Of a stretch of 35,321 bases of DNA, positions 24,343-32,256 are shown one piece after another. Where the stretch lies: positions 1 to 35,321 of the forward strand of contig JACQVF010000010.1 in NCBI GenBank assembly GCA_016209885.1, read 5' to 3'. The DNA is from Gemmatimonadota bacterium. GTDB taxonomy: Bacteria; Gemmatimonadota; Gemmatimonadetes; Longimicrobiales; Gaopeijiaceae. The translations under genes were made by a program, and so were the position numbers. Under the pieces are notes generated by a model. The model saw only the letters and a program-made list of their open reading frames with translations. It was not told the origin of the DNA and searched no databases. Position 1 is the first letter of the stretch, and each line of letters starts with the position of its first letter.

Positions 24343-25862
24343 ACCGGCTGGCGACGCACCCTGGGGTCCGGCTCGAGGTGGACGGCGTGCCCATGCGGCG
24401 CGACGAGATGGGGACCCTGGCCGAGGTGCGGGTCCAGCAACGCCTCTCCCTCCCAACGCTCTGCGAGCTCCGCTTCGTCGACCCGGAAGGCTCGCTCGCG
24501 GAGGCGGCACGGCTCACCCCGGGAGCTTCGCTGCGACTCGAGGTGGGAAAGGCCGAGGAGGAGGCCCTCTTCACCGGCGACGTGACAGCGGTGGAGTACG
24601 TATACGAACCGTCCCAGGGACGGGAGTTGAGGGTTCGCGGCTACGATCTCCTTCACCGTCTGCGCAAGCGGCAACCGGTGCGGGCGCACGTGCAGGTCAC
24701 GCTCCTCGAGCTGGCGTGCGAGCTGACAGCGGATCTGGGGGTGTCCGTAGAGGCGGCGGAGCCGGGTCCCATGTGGCGGAAAGTGATTCAGTATCGGCAG
24801 TCGGATCTGGATCTGCTCACCGAGATGGCGGAGCGTTGCGGCCTGTACTTCACGCTCCGGGGCGATGTTCTTCACGTCATCTCCCTGGAGGGGACGGATG
24901 AGACGGTCTCGCTGGTCCGCGGCGCCTCTTTGCTGGAGGCGAGCATCGAGGTCAACCTGGACCCCGCGTGCCGGTCGGTTCTCGCCGCCGGCTGGGATGC
25001 GTCGAGGGTGGAGCGTCACGAAGGCCGCGCGAGCCGGGCCAGGGTCGGGAGGGCTGCGTCCATGGAGGCGGATCCCGGGCGCGTGGGCGTGCCGGGCGAG
25101 CGCACGCTCGCGCACGAGGCGCTGGAGGACGACCCGCAGGCTGAGGCCGTGGCGCAGGCCGAGCTCGATGTCCGGGTGGCTCGAGAGATCGTCTTCTCGG
25201 GCGTCGCGGACGGCGATCCCCGGCTCCGGCCCGGAGTCCGGGTGGACGTGCGGGGGGTCGCGACGCCGCTCGCCGGGCCGCATGTGCTTACCGAGGTGGA
25301 CCACACCATCGATAGCCGGTTCGGCTACGTGTCACGCGTGTCTTCCGGCCCGCCGCCCCGGCGCGCGCGTCCCTGGGGCGTGGTGATGGCTCCCGGGATC
25401 GTAAGCCGTGTGGACGACCCCGAGGGCCTCGGTCGCGTGCAGGTCACGCTCCCTACGTGCGGCGATCTGGAGACGGAGTGGATGGGCGTGGTGAGCGCGG
25501 GGGCGGGGGCCGGCAAAGGCCTGGTTGCCCTTCCCGATGTCGGAGACCGCGTGCTGGTCCTTTTCGCCCGCGAGGATGCCGCACACGGGGTGGTGATCGG
25601 GGGGCTCTACGGCACGCAGGGCCCTCCGGACTCGGGCGTGGAGGGCGGTCGGGTCAAGCGGTATACGCTCGTCACGGCCGGCGGCCAGCGGATCAGACTG
25701 GACGACGACGGCGGCGCGATCCGCCTGGAAAACGCGGAGGGCAGCTACATCGAGATGTCGGCCGGCCGTCTCGCACTTCACGCCGCGAGCGGGCTCGAGA
25801 TCGAGGCGCCCGGCGGGCCGGTCGTCGTTCGTGGCGGATCCATCGACTTCGAGCGAGCCTAG
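24339..25862 (+). CDS. VgrG-like hub/spike protein (gpD + gp5 OB-fold; Afp8-like)
   Basis: A 507-residue trimeric spike. Residues 1-~330 form the gp27/gpD-like hub (HPGVRLEVDGVPMRRDEMGT, LFTGDVTAVEYVYEPSQGRE, LRVRGYDLLHRLRKRQP, VIQYRQSDLDLLTEMAERCG). Residues ~343-425 are the gp5 OB-fold (GVVMAPGIVSRVDDPEGLGR, LVALPDVGDRVLVLFARED, GVVIGGLYG). The remaining ~80 residues form the beta-stranded needle (GQRIRLDDDGGAIRLENAEG ... LEIEAPGGPVVVRGGS). There is no extra effector domain at the C-terminus. The 4-nt overlap with the adaptor gene couples their synthesis. The PAAR-like tip is encoded next. Confidence 0.92.
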   Translation: MNRLATHPGVRLEVDGVPMRRDEMGTLAEVRVQQRLSLPTLCELRFVDPEGSLAEAARLTPGASLRLEVGKAEEEALFTGDVTAVEYVYEPSQGRELRVRGYDLLHRLRKRQPVRAHVQVTLLELACELTADLGVSVEAAEPGPMWRKVIQYRQSDLDLLTEMAERCGLYFTLRGDVLHVISLEGTDETVSLVRGASLLEASIEVNLDPACRSVLAAGWDASRVERHEGRASRARVGRAASMEADPGRVGVPGERTLAHEALEDDPQAEAVAQAELDVRVAREIVFSGVADGDPRLRPGVRVDVRGVATPLAGPHVLTEVDHTIDSRFGYVSRVSSGPPPRRARPWGVVMAPGIVSRVDDPEGLGRVQVTLPTCGDLETEWMGVVSAGAGAGKGLVALPDVGDRVLVLFAREDAAHGVVIGGLYGTQGPPDSGVEGGRVKRYTLVTAGGQRIRLDDDGGAIRLENAEGSYIEMSAGRLALHAASGLEIEAPGGPVVVRGGSIDFERA

Positions 25863-25884
25863 AAGCGAGCCCGGACGAGTCTGG

Positions 25885-26232
25885 ATGCGACTGATCACCG
25901 AAGACGCGCTCCTCATGTGTGCCCACCCGCCGGGCAAGGTCAAGATCGAGGCGACCGAGCGGCTGGTGACGATCGAGGGGCGCAGGGTGCTTGTGGAGAC
26001 TGATCCCGAAGGGCGAGCGATCGTGAGTTGCCCGAACTTCAATCCGCCCGCAGGAATCCGGCCCTGCACCCGGACGCTGCGGGTACAGACCGGGTACTCC
26101 GGGCTGCTGCGCATCGAGGGTCGGCGCGTCTGTCTGGACACCGTCAGGGGATTCACGGACGGGACTCCGCCGGGCACGGTGCGGTACGGCGTCACCGTGC
26201 CCGGACAGAGTCTGGTGAGTGCGACAGAATGA
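25885..26232 (+). CDS. PAAR-like spike tip protein
   Basis: A 115-residue protein between the spike and gp25 genes, where other clusters encode the PAAR tip (Afp10). It holds C12 and H14 (LLMCAHPPGK), C49 and C61 (SCPNFNPPAGIRPCTRTL) and C83 (RRVCLDTVRG), enough His/Cys ligands for the single metal ion of PAAR-type tips, and short alternating strands (VTIEGRRVLVETD, LRIEGRRVCLD). It resembles DUF4280-type PAAR-like proteins more than canonical PAAR repeats. ATG 25885 is chosen; GTG 25831 would extend it 18 residues inside the spike gene without a ribosome site. It ends in an ATGA overlap with gp25. Confidence 0.65.
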   Translation: MRLITEDALLMCAHPPGKVKIEATERLVTIEGRRVLVETDPEGRAIVSCPNFNPPAGIRPCTRTLRVQTGYSGLLRIEGRRVCLDTVRGFTDGTPPGTVRYGVTVPGQSLVSATE

Positions 26233-26654
26233 ACGCTGCGCGATATCGCGCCTGGCGCTTCCTTTATCCAGGGATCGACGTGCCGGAGGCGGAGGCAGGC
26301 CCGGCCCTCTCGCCCGCCGGCGGGATCGAGATGGTCGAGGATGCTGCGGCCATCCGGCAGTCGATCCTGATGCTGCTGTCGACCGTCCCCGGCGAGCGGG
26401 TCATGCGTCCCGATTACGGGTGTGACCTCCGCAAGCTCGTCTTCTCGCCCAACGATGGCACAACGCAGGGCCTGGCGATTCACTACGTGCGGCAGGCCCT
26501 GGAGCGCTGGGAGCCGCGGATCGAGATCGTCCGGCTCGATGCTGAGGCCAGTGCCGCCGATCCCGGTCGGCTCGACATCACCCTCGAGTACCGGGTTCGC
26601 GCGACCCAGAGTGCCGAGAGTCTGACCTACGGACTGGGCCTCTCCGGGAGATAG
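26229..26654 (+). CDS. Baseplate wedge protein gp25-like (Afp9-like)
   Basis: A 141-residue baseplate component of the gp25/GPW family. It carries the family block AIRQSILMLLSTVPGERVM followed by RPDYGCDLRKLVFSPND, then QGLAIHYVRQALERWEPRIE and a terminal beta-strand pair. gp25 starts sheath assembly at the baseplate by donating a strand to the first sheath ring. The start codon overlaps the previous stop (ATGA). Baseplate J follows 5 nt later. Confidence 0.93.
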   Translation: MNAARYRAWRFLYPGIDVPEAEAGPALSPAGGIEMVEDAAAIRQSILMLLSTVPGERVMRPDYGCDLRKLVFSPNDGTTQGLAIHYVRQALERWEPRIEIVRLDAEASAADPGRLDITLEYRVRATQSAESLTYGLGLSGR

Positions 26655-26659
26655 CGGCG

Positions 26660-29242
26660 ATGCCAGTTCCGTCTCCGAGCCTCGACGATCGCGATTTTGC
26701 ACAGCTCATGGACGCGGCCGCGCGCCGCGTCCGGCAGTCGTGCCCGGGGTGGACGGATCTCACGCCCGGCGACCCGGGGACCACGATCCTGGAGGTGTTC
26801 GCCTACCTGACGGAGATCATGATCTATCGGCTGAACCGCCTTCCGGAGAAGGCGTATGTGGAGTTCCTCCGGATGATTGGCGTTCAGCTCCAGCCGCCGG
26901 CGGCGGCCACCGCGAGGCTGCGATTCAGGAGGGTCCGTGGTTCGCAGGGCCCGCTGGAGATCCCCAGGGGCACGCGGGTCACCGTCTCGCGCGGCGTCGC
27001 CGCAGGGGAGCCCCCCGTCTTCGTGACTGCGCGCACGGTGGGCGTCCCCGCCGCCGACGAAGAGGCCGAGGTGATTGCCTATCATTGCGAGCTGATCGAG
27101 GGTGAGCGGGTGGGGGAGGGGACCGGGCTCCCGGGCCTCTGGCTCCGGGCGGCGCACCCGCCGATCATCGCTCCGTCCGGCGATGAGCTGGATCTGGTCG
27201 TGGGCGTGGAGCTCGGGCCGGGCGAGCGCCAGGAGCGGACTCCGGCCCTCGAGTACCGCGGAAAGGCGTACCGGATCTGGCGGGAAGTCCCGAACTTCAC
27301 GGACGTGGGAGATGACCGCTTCGTCTTCGTCGCCGACCGCATGACGGGGACGATCACGTTCGCGCCGGCGGTGCGCATGAAACCGGAGGATGGGGAGCCG
27401 GAGGCGCGGGATCGTGCTCTGGCCGAGGTACCCGCGGCGGCGCGGGAGATCCGCATGTGGTACCGCCGGGGCGGCGGCCCCGCGGGGAATGTCGCGGCGA
27501 ACACCCTCACGGTGCTGAAGGACCCCATACCGGGCGTGGAGGTGACGAATCCGCAGCGGGCCACGGGTGGACAGGCGGCGGAGACGCTGGCGAACGCCAA
27601 GATCCGCGGTCCGCTCGAGCTGCACTCTCTCCGGCGCACGGTCACGGCAAGGGACTTCGAGCTCGTGGCAAGCCGGTCGGGCGCGGTCGCCCGCGCGAAG
27701 GCGTTCACCAAGTCGGCGATCTGGAGGCACGCGCCGCCGGGGACCGTGGAGGTGTTGCTCGTCCCCTTTGTCCCGGAAGAGGAGCGCGGGCGCGGGCAGG
27801 TCACGGTGGAGGCCCTCACCCAGCGCGAGACCGGAGAGGCTCGGGCGCAGATCCAGCGCGTCCTGGATGAGCGCCGGCCGCTCGGCACCACGTGCCTGGT
27901 CAACTGGGCCCGCTACAAGACGGTAGGCGTGAAGGCCCGTGTGGTCGTGCACCGGCAGGAAGACCCGGCGGCGGTGAAGGCGAGGGTGCTCGAGCGGCTC
28001 CACCAGACGGTGAACTCGCTCCCCACCGGGCTGAGCCCCACGGGCTGGGGATTCGGTCAGGCGCTCCGGACGTCCCATGTCTATGACATCGTGCTGGCGG
28101 AGCCGGGCGTCAGTTACGCGGACCAGGTGCGTCTGGTTGTGGACGAAGTACCCGAGAAGGAGGTCACCGCTCTCGCTGCCGATCCGTCCCAGCCACGGAC
28201 GTGGTATGCTTCGAGTGGAGAGACGCTCTATCGATCCGTGAACGACGGGGACGGATGGGAGGCCGTGGCGCGCTTCCCCGGCGAGACGGTCCAGCGGATC
28301 CGCACGAATGGCCAGCGGCCGGGCCTCGTAGCCGTGGCCACGAGCGTCCGCGAGGCGGGCGACTCGAGGGTCTACCTGTCGTGGGACTGCGGCGAGACGT
28401 GGGAGCCGCTGGCTCGACTGGCGTTCGCGGTAGAGGGCCTGGCGTGGATGCGTCGTGAAGGCGTGCCGATCCTGATGATGGCCACCGAACGAGGGCTCTA
28501 CGAGCTGGCGACGCACCAGGGCGCCACGCCCGTTCAAGTGCTCGTGGACCCACAGGATCAGGGCATGGGGTTCTACGCTGTGGAGGTGGCGACCGACGTG
28601 CGCGGAGTGGTGAACGTGGCCGTCGCCGCCCACGAGACTCGCGGAGTCTATCTCTCCAGCCAGGGTGGCCGGCCCAACACGTTCCGACACATCGGGCTCA
28701 AGGACGAGGACGTCCGCGTGCTCGCGGTCCAGTACGATGGCCCTCGCTCCTTCCTGTGGGCCGGTCTCTGGGCTCCCGGCAACCTTCCCGGGACCGGCTG
28801 CCGACGCTGGGAGCTCATGGGCACGGCGGATCCGGCCGACGGCTGGACCGCCTTCGACCGGGACTGGCAGGGCGGAAGCTGCCGCGCGCTGGCGTTCCTC
28901 GGCGGTAAAGTGATGGCTGCGACGCACCGTTCGGGAGTCGCCTGGCTCGATACGTCCCAGCGCGAGGCGCCCTGGCGGGTGCCGGATGTGGGCTGCGGCC
29001 TTCCGCTACGGGACGTGGGGCGCCTTCACCCCGTTGATACAGTGGCCGTCGATCCCGAAAACCGGTTCGTCATGGCCGCCGGCCCCGAAGGAGTCTATCG
29101 CAGCGGCGACGAGGGTGTCCGCTACGAAAGGCGCTCGGAGCGGGAGTTCCTCGAGCGAGTCACGCTGCCGGAGACGTGGCTCTTCTGCTCCGGCGCACAC
29201 GAGATCGTGGTGCTCAGCGAGGATGAAGCGGGCCGAGATTGA
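26660..29242 (+). CDS. Baseplate J-like protein fused to an Asp-box beta-propeller
   Basis: An 860-residue fusion. Residues 1-~490 are a baseplate J / gp6-like wedge protein (RQSCPGWTDLTPGDPGTTIL, EVFAYLTEIMIYRLNRLPEK, FLRMIGVQLQPPAAATARLR, RTVTARDFELVASRSGAVAR, VEVLLVPFVP). From ~492 to the end it turns into BNR/Asp-box blades: YRSVNDGDGWEAV, YLSWDCGETWEPL (the perfect S-x-D-x-G-x-T-W), RGLYELATHQG, GVYLSSQGG and YRSGDEGVRYERR, with linking strands such as LAADPSQPRTWYASSG and VAVDPENRFVMAAGPEG. Asp-box propellers occur in sialidases and binding proteins; I see no sialidase Arg triad or FRIP motif, so binding is more likely than catalysis. Standard Afp11-type proteins lack such a tail as far as I know. 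The last 20 nt overlap the next gene. Confidence 0.9.
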   Translation: MPVPSPSLDDRDFAQLMDAAARRVRQSCPGWTDLTPGDPGTTILEVFAYLTEIMIYRLNRLPEKAYVEFLRMIGVQLQPPAAATARLRFRRVRGSQGPLEIPRGTRVTVSRGVAAGEPPVFVTARTVGVPAADEEAEVIAYHCELIEGERVGEGTGLPGLWLRAAHPPIIAPSGDELDLVVGVELGPGERQERTPALEYRGKAYRIWREVPNFTDVGDDRFVFVADRMTGTITFAPAVRMKPEDGEPEARDRALAEVPAAAREIRMWYRRGGGPAGNVAANTLTVLKDPIPGVEVTNPQRATGGQAAETLANAKIRGPLELHSLRRTVTARDFELVASRSGAVARAKAFTKSAIWRHAPPGTVEVLLVPFVPEEERGRGQVTVEALTQRETGEARAQIQRVLDERRPLGTTCLVNWARYKTVGVKARVVVHRQEDPAAVKARVLERLHQTVNSLPTGLSPTGWGFGQALRTSHVYDIVLAEPGVSYADQVRLVVDEVPEKEVTALAADPSQPRTWYASSGETLYRSVNDGDGWEAVARFPGETVQRIRTNGQRPGLVAVATSVREAGDSRVYLSWDCGETWEPLARLAFAVEGLAWMRREGVPILMMATERGLYELATHQGATPVQVLVDPQDQGMGFYAVEVATDVRGVVNVAVAAHETRGVYLSSQGGRPNTFRHIGLKDEDVRVLAVQYDGPRSFLWAGLWAPGNLPGTGCRRWELMGTADPADGWTAFDRDWQGGSCRALAFLGGKVMAATHRSGVAWLDTSQREAPWRVPDVGCGLPLRDVGRLHPVDTVAVDPENRFVMAAGPEGVYRSGDEGVRYERRSEREFLERVTLPETWLFCSGAHEIVVLSEDEAGRD

Positions 29243-29810
29243 ACACCTGCTGCCGGCCATCTGCCGGCGCGCCGTTCGACCGGGTAGCCCGTTGTTCGCC
29301 CTGCTCGAGGTGATGCAGGCGTTGCACGAGCCGTCGGAGGCGGTGCTCGAGCGGCTGGACGCGATCCTGGACCCGCGCCGGACGCCGGACGAGTTCGTAC
29401 CCTTTCTGGCCGGCTGGGTGGATCTCGAACCGCTTTTCGAGGTGCTGCCGGCCCGAAACGGCCGGGCGGCCGGGCCCTCCGTTCCGATCTCCACCGGCCT
29501 CGGCCGGCTTCGCGAGCTCGGCGTCGCCGCGGCCTACCTCTCTCAGTGGCGCGGCACGGCCAAGGGGTTGCGACGCTTTCTCGAGGTCGCTACCGGCGTC
29601 GCAGGGTTCGAGATCGAAGACCGGGTCGCGAACTCCGACGGAAGGCCGCGGCCGTTCCACCTTCGCATACGTGCGCCAGCGGTTGTGCAACGGCACCGTC
29701 GGCTGATCGAACGGATCATCGAGCTCGAGAAGCCGGCGTACGTGACCTATGAGTTAGAATTCCCCACAAAGGATCCGGATAGACGCCGGAGGGCGCGGGT
29801 GATCGGATGA
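29223..29810 (+). CDS. Phage tail protein I-like baseplate protein (Afp12-like)
   Basis: A 195-residue wedge protein of the P2 gpI / TIGR02242-type family. It shows IEHLLPAICRRAV, LLEVMQALHEPSEAVLERLD, LDPRRTPDEFVPFLAGWVDL and the hallmark AYLSQWRGTAKGLRRFLEVA. The C-terminal ~60 residues (PFHLRIRAP, RLIERIIELEKPAYVTYELE) are as in the family. It pairs with baseplate J around the hub. ATG 29223 lies inside the end of the J gene with GAGG just upstream. Its TGA overlaps the ATG of the following mini-ORF. Confidence 0.87.
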   Translation: MKRAEIEHLLPAICRRAVRPGSPLFALLEVMQALHEPSEAVLERLDAILDPRRTPDEFVPFLAGWVDLEPLFEVLPARNGRAAGPSVPISTGLGRLRELGVAAAYLSQWRGTAKGLRRFLEVATGVAGFEIEDRVANSDGRPRPFHLRIRAPAVVQRHRRLIERIIELEKPAYVTYELEFPTKDPDRRRRARVIG

Positions 29811-29863
29811 GCTGTCTCCTTCTGGCGATGAGCGTCTCGACCAACCTGCGAATCCGGGGGTGA
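29807..29863 (+). CDS. 18-codon mini-ORF linking tail protein I and the PASTA gene
   Basis: ATG 29807 overlaps the upstream stop (ATGA). The frame runs 18 codons (MSCLLLAMSVSTNLRIRG) to TGA 29861-29863, inside GGGGGTGAGCC, which is also the ribosome site of the next gene at 29867. It fills the only sizeable gap of the baseplate genes and probably keeps ribosomes moving. A functional peptide is possible but unproven. Confidence 0.4.
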   Translation: MSCLLLAMSVSTNLRIRG

Positions 29864-29866
29864 GCC

Positions 29867-30973
29867 ATGGCACGCATCTTCGACATCACTCCAGCCAGCC
29901 CCGCCGTACAGGCCGATTCCGCCGGGCGCGCCGAAAACTCGTTCACGGTGTCCAATGCCAGCGGGCGTGCGCTCCGCGTTCGGGCGACCATCGTAGCTCA
30001 GGGGCCGGCTCAGGAGAAATGGTTCGCCATCGAGGGAGAGCGCGAGCGCGATCTCGCCGCCGGCGAGACCGACCAGTTCAACGTGCGCGTCACGCTCCCG
30101 CCGGGGACCGAACCCGGCAGTTACAGCTTCCGCCTCCTCGTCGCCTCGGTCGAGCGGCCCGATGACGAGTGGTCCGAAAGCGCTCCGGTGACCGTCGAGC
30201 TGAAGCTCCGGGAGAAGCCCAGGATCCCCTGGTGGGTCTATGTCGTGGGGGGCGGCGTCGCCGCCCTGGTGATCGGACTCGTGTTGTGGCTGGTCCTGCG
30301 CGACACCGACGTGGCGGTGCCGCGGGTCAGAGGCCTGCCCATTGAGGAGGCCGAGGCGGTGCTCGCCGATGCCGACCTCAGTTCCGAGTTGGTCGGCGAC
30401 ACCATCACGGGCACGGGCGGGCAGGCGGGGACGGTCGTGCTCCAGGCGCCGGACTCCGGCGAGGTCGTCGAGCGCGGCACGGCGGTGAAGCTGACCGTCG
30501 AGGCCGATTGGGTCGAGGTGCCCAAGGTCAGAGGCCTGCCCGTGGACTCGGCTGCGAGCGTGCTCACCGCGGTCGGCCTCACTTCGGAGCAGGCCGGCGA
30601 TACGGTCACCGGCTCCACGATAGGGAGCGTCGTGCTCCAGGCGCCGGACTCCGGCGAGATCGTCAGGCGCGGCGGCGTGGTCAAGCTGACCGTGGAGGCG
30701 CAATGGGCCGAGGTGCCCGCCGTCATCAGGCTGCAATACCTCGCCGCGGCCGGGAGGGTCCAAGCGAGGAATTTCACGCTGGCGCTGCAGTCGAGGGCCG
30801 TCGCAGCACCGCAGGTGGGGCAAGTCGTCGCCCAGACGCCGGCGGCGGGGACGAAGCGCCGGACAGGTTCGACCGTCACCCTGGTCGTGGGCCGGCCTAC
30901 GACCCTCAGCGACCGCCTCTACAGGGGGATCATCGAGGACTCGATAAGGATCCGAGCCAGGATCCCCAACTGA
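29867..30973 (+). CDS. Membrane protein with cytoplasmic beta-sandwich and three external PASTA domains (candidate CIS anchor)
   Basis: A 368-residue protein. Residues 1-~112 are an Ig/NEW3-like beta-sandwich without signal peptide (FDITPASPAVQADSAGRAEN, FTVSNASGRALRVRATIV, GTEPGSYSFRLLVAS). A single transmembrane helix covers ~120-143 (WWVYVVGGGVAALVIGLVLW); the basic KLREKPR before it places the N-terminus inside. Three PASTA domains follow (~148-213, ~214-279, ~280-345): VPRVRGLPIEEAEAVL, VPKVRGLPVDSAASVL and a more divergent third with VGQVVAQTPAAGTK. PASTA modules of PknB and PBP2x bind peptidoglycan or muropeptides. There is no kinase or transpeptidase domain. The place in the operon directly after the baseplate genes suggests that the inner domain contacts the baseplate while PASTA holds the wall; this is inference. 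Confidence 0.85.
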   Translation: MARIFDITPASPAVQADSAGRAENSFTVSNASGRALRVRATIVAQGPAQEKWFAIEGERERDLAAGETDQFNVRVTLPPGTEPGSYSFRLLVASVERPDDEWSESAPVTVELKLREKPRIPWWVYVVGGGVAALVIGLVLWLVLRDTDVAVPRVRGLPIEEAEAVLADADLSSELVGDTITGTGGQAGTVVLQAPDSGEVVERGTAVKLTVEADWVEVPKVRGLPVDSAASVLTAVGLTSEQAGDTVTGSTIGSVVLQAPDSGEIVRRGGVVKLTVEAQWAEVPAVIRLQYLAAAGRVQARNFTLALQSRAVAAPQVGQVVAQTPAAGTKRRTGSTVTLVVGRPTTLSDRLYRGIIEDSIRIRARIPN

Positions 30974-30986
30974 CGGGCGGTGTCCG

Positions 30987-31523
30987 TTGAGCCGGTCGCG
31001 CATCGCGCTCGTGGTTCTGGCCGTCATCGCCCTGGCGTTCGCGGTCGCGGTCGGGCTCGGTGTCTCTCGGGACGACGAGGACCGCGAGGTCCAGGCAGAG
31101 TCGCGCCCCGGCTTGGTGGAGAGGCTCGATGCCCTGCTGGCCCGTCTTGGCTTGAGCGCCGCTGTCGGACCCGATGAGCTCAGGATCAAGACCGGGTGCA
31201 CCCTCTCCGAATCCACGCTCGCGATCCCGCGCGGCGCATCGTGTGAGATGAGCGTTCGTCCCTCGCAGACGCGCTTCCGCAAGTTGAAGCTGCGTCTGGC
31301 CGCGGGCGCCCTGGACACCGTTTCCTACAAGCCCGTCCGGCCAGCCGACGACAAGCTGGCCGAACAGGGTTTCACCCTGCCCCTGAAGAACGAGCTCACC
31401 GATCAGCTTCCCTGGGCCGACCAGGACGCCAGCGACGGCTCCCTCACCATCTATCGGGACGGCGGAACGCTCCTGGTGCGCTGCTCATGGGGTGCGAACT
31501 GCCGCGTGACGGTCGCGCGCTAG
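30987..31523 (+). CDS. Membrane-anchored protein with a four-cysteine external domain
   Basis: A 178-residue protein starting with TTG 13 nt after the PASTA gene, so it is the last gene of the operon. Residues ~4-27 (RIALVVLAVIALAFAVAVGLGV) form an uncleaved signal anchor or signal peptide. The rest is soluble: a charged helix (LVERLDALLARLGL), then a beta-rich domain with four Cys (TGCTL, ASCEM, VRCSW, ANCRV) that could form two disulfides outside the membrane. No family recognised. Co-transcription with the PASTA protein suggests an envelope part of the injection system. Confidence 0.65.
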   Translation: MSRSRIALVVLAVIALAFAVAVGLGVSRDDEDREVQAESRPGLVERLDALLARLGLSAAVGPDELRIKTGCTLSESTLAIPRGASCEMSVRPSQTRFRKLKLRLAAGALDTVSYKPVRPADDKLAEQGFTLPLKNELTDQLPWADQDASDGSLTIYRDGGTLLVRCSWGANCRVTVAR

Positions 31524-31551
31524 AAGTCCCCCGCGACGGCCGGCTGCCGCG

Positions 31552-32256
31552 TTAGGCCGCCGCATGAACCCTGAACTTCGCCGCCTTGACGATGGCGGGG
31601 ATCGACCCGAAGAGGATGAACACCGCCCACAGCACGCCGATCGCCGCCACGACGATGGCCGCGATGGCGTCCGTGATACTGACCAGGAAGAGCGGCACCA
31701 GGCCGTGGAGAAACTGCACGATCAACGTGCAGAGGAGCGACACCGCGACGATGATGACGAGTCCCTTGTTCTGAAGGAACCGTTGGTGGGCGAGCAGCAG
31801 GCAACCGGCGAAGACAAGCTTGAGGGTCATGACCATGCTCAGGACCATCGCGGCCGAGCCACGCTCGAAACTCCCAAAGAGGGCCATGTACGCCAGCGTG
31901 CCAAACGGGACCGCAACCAGCATGGCCACCATCAGGAGCAGGAGGGCCACGGCCGCCAGGATCATGAAGATCCCGCCGATGATGGCGAGGAGCGAGACCA
32001 CCAGGCTGGCGATGCCCTGCAGGCGCCCGTGAACGCGCTCCGTGATCAAGAAAGGCGAGATCATGAGGAGCATGGTGTAGGCGATCAGGCCATCGAGTAG
32101 CGCCAGATACGGTATGCCAAGCCCCGGGTTGGGAACGTCCAGTTGCTGCGCCACCCGGTGGGCCCCCACCACCGCACCGCCTCCCAGCTCCACGAGGATC
32201 GCTACCGCGATGACGACAACTGCCACCACGAAGAAAGGCTTGCGGAGATTGTCCAT
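31552..32256 (-). CDS. Multi-pass membrane protein of unknown function
   Basis: A 234-residue protein with about six hydrophobic segments: FFVVAVVVIAVAILVEL, LLDGLIAYTMLLMISPFLI, IASLVVSLLAIIGGIFMILA, LLLLMVAMLVAVPFG, IIVAVSLLCTLIVQFL and AAIVVAAIGVLWAVFILFG. Few charged residues apart from short loops (ITERVHGRLQ, LLAHQRFLQNKG); no catalytic motif. Convergent with the last CIS gene with a 28-bp gap, so it is probably a separate unit, although its position between the CIS and the ATPase gene leaves a link possible. Its ATG lies near 32256. Confidence 0.7.
   Translation of the reverse strand: MDNLRKPFFVVAVVVIAVAILVELGGGAVVGAHRVAQQLDVPNPGLGIPYLALLDGLIAYTMLLMISPFLITERVHGRLQGIASLVVSLLAIIGGIFMILAAVALLLLMVAMLVAVPFGTLAYMALFGSFERGSAAMVLSMVMTLKLVFAGCLLLAHQRFLQNKGLVIIVAVSLLCTLIVQFLHGLVPLFLVSITDAIAAIVVAAIGVLWAVFILFGSIPAIVKAAKFRVHAAA

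Noticed and set aside
26627-28927. Minus-strand open frame of ~766 codons opposite baseplate J
   Set aside because: The sense strand encodes recognised baseplate and propeller motifs; the antisense product is low-complexity and has no family.
26660-29242. Sialidase activity in the baseplate J tail
   Set aside because: Asp boxes are present but the FRIP motif and Arg triad of sialidases are not visible.
29747-31318. Minus-strand open frame of ~523 codons opposite the PASTA gene
   Set aside because: Repeat content merely mirrors the PASTA repeats; no start signal or domain.
18607-31523. Prophage
   Set aside because: No capsid, portal, terminase, lysis or integrase genes; the tail-like genes match injection-system order.
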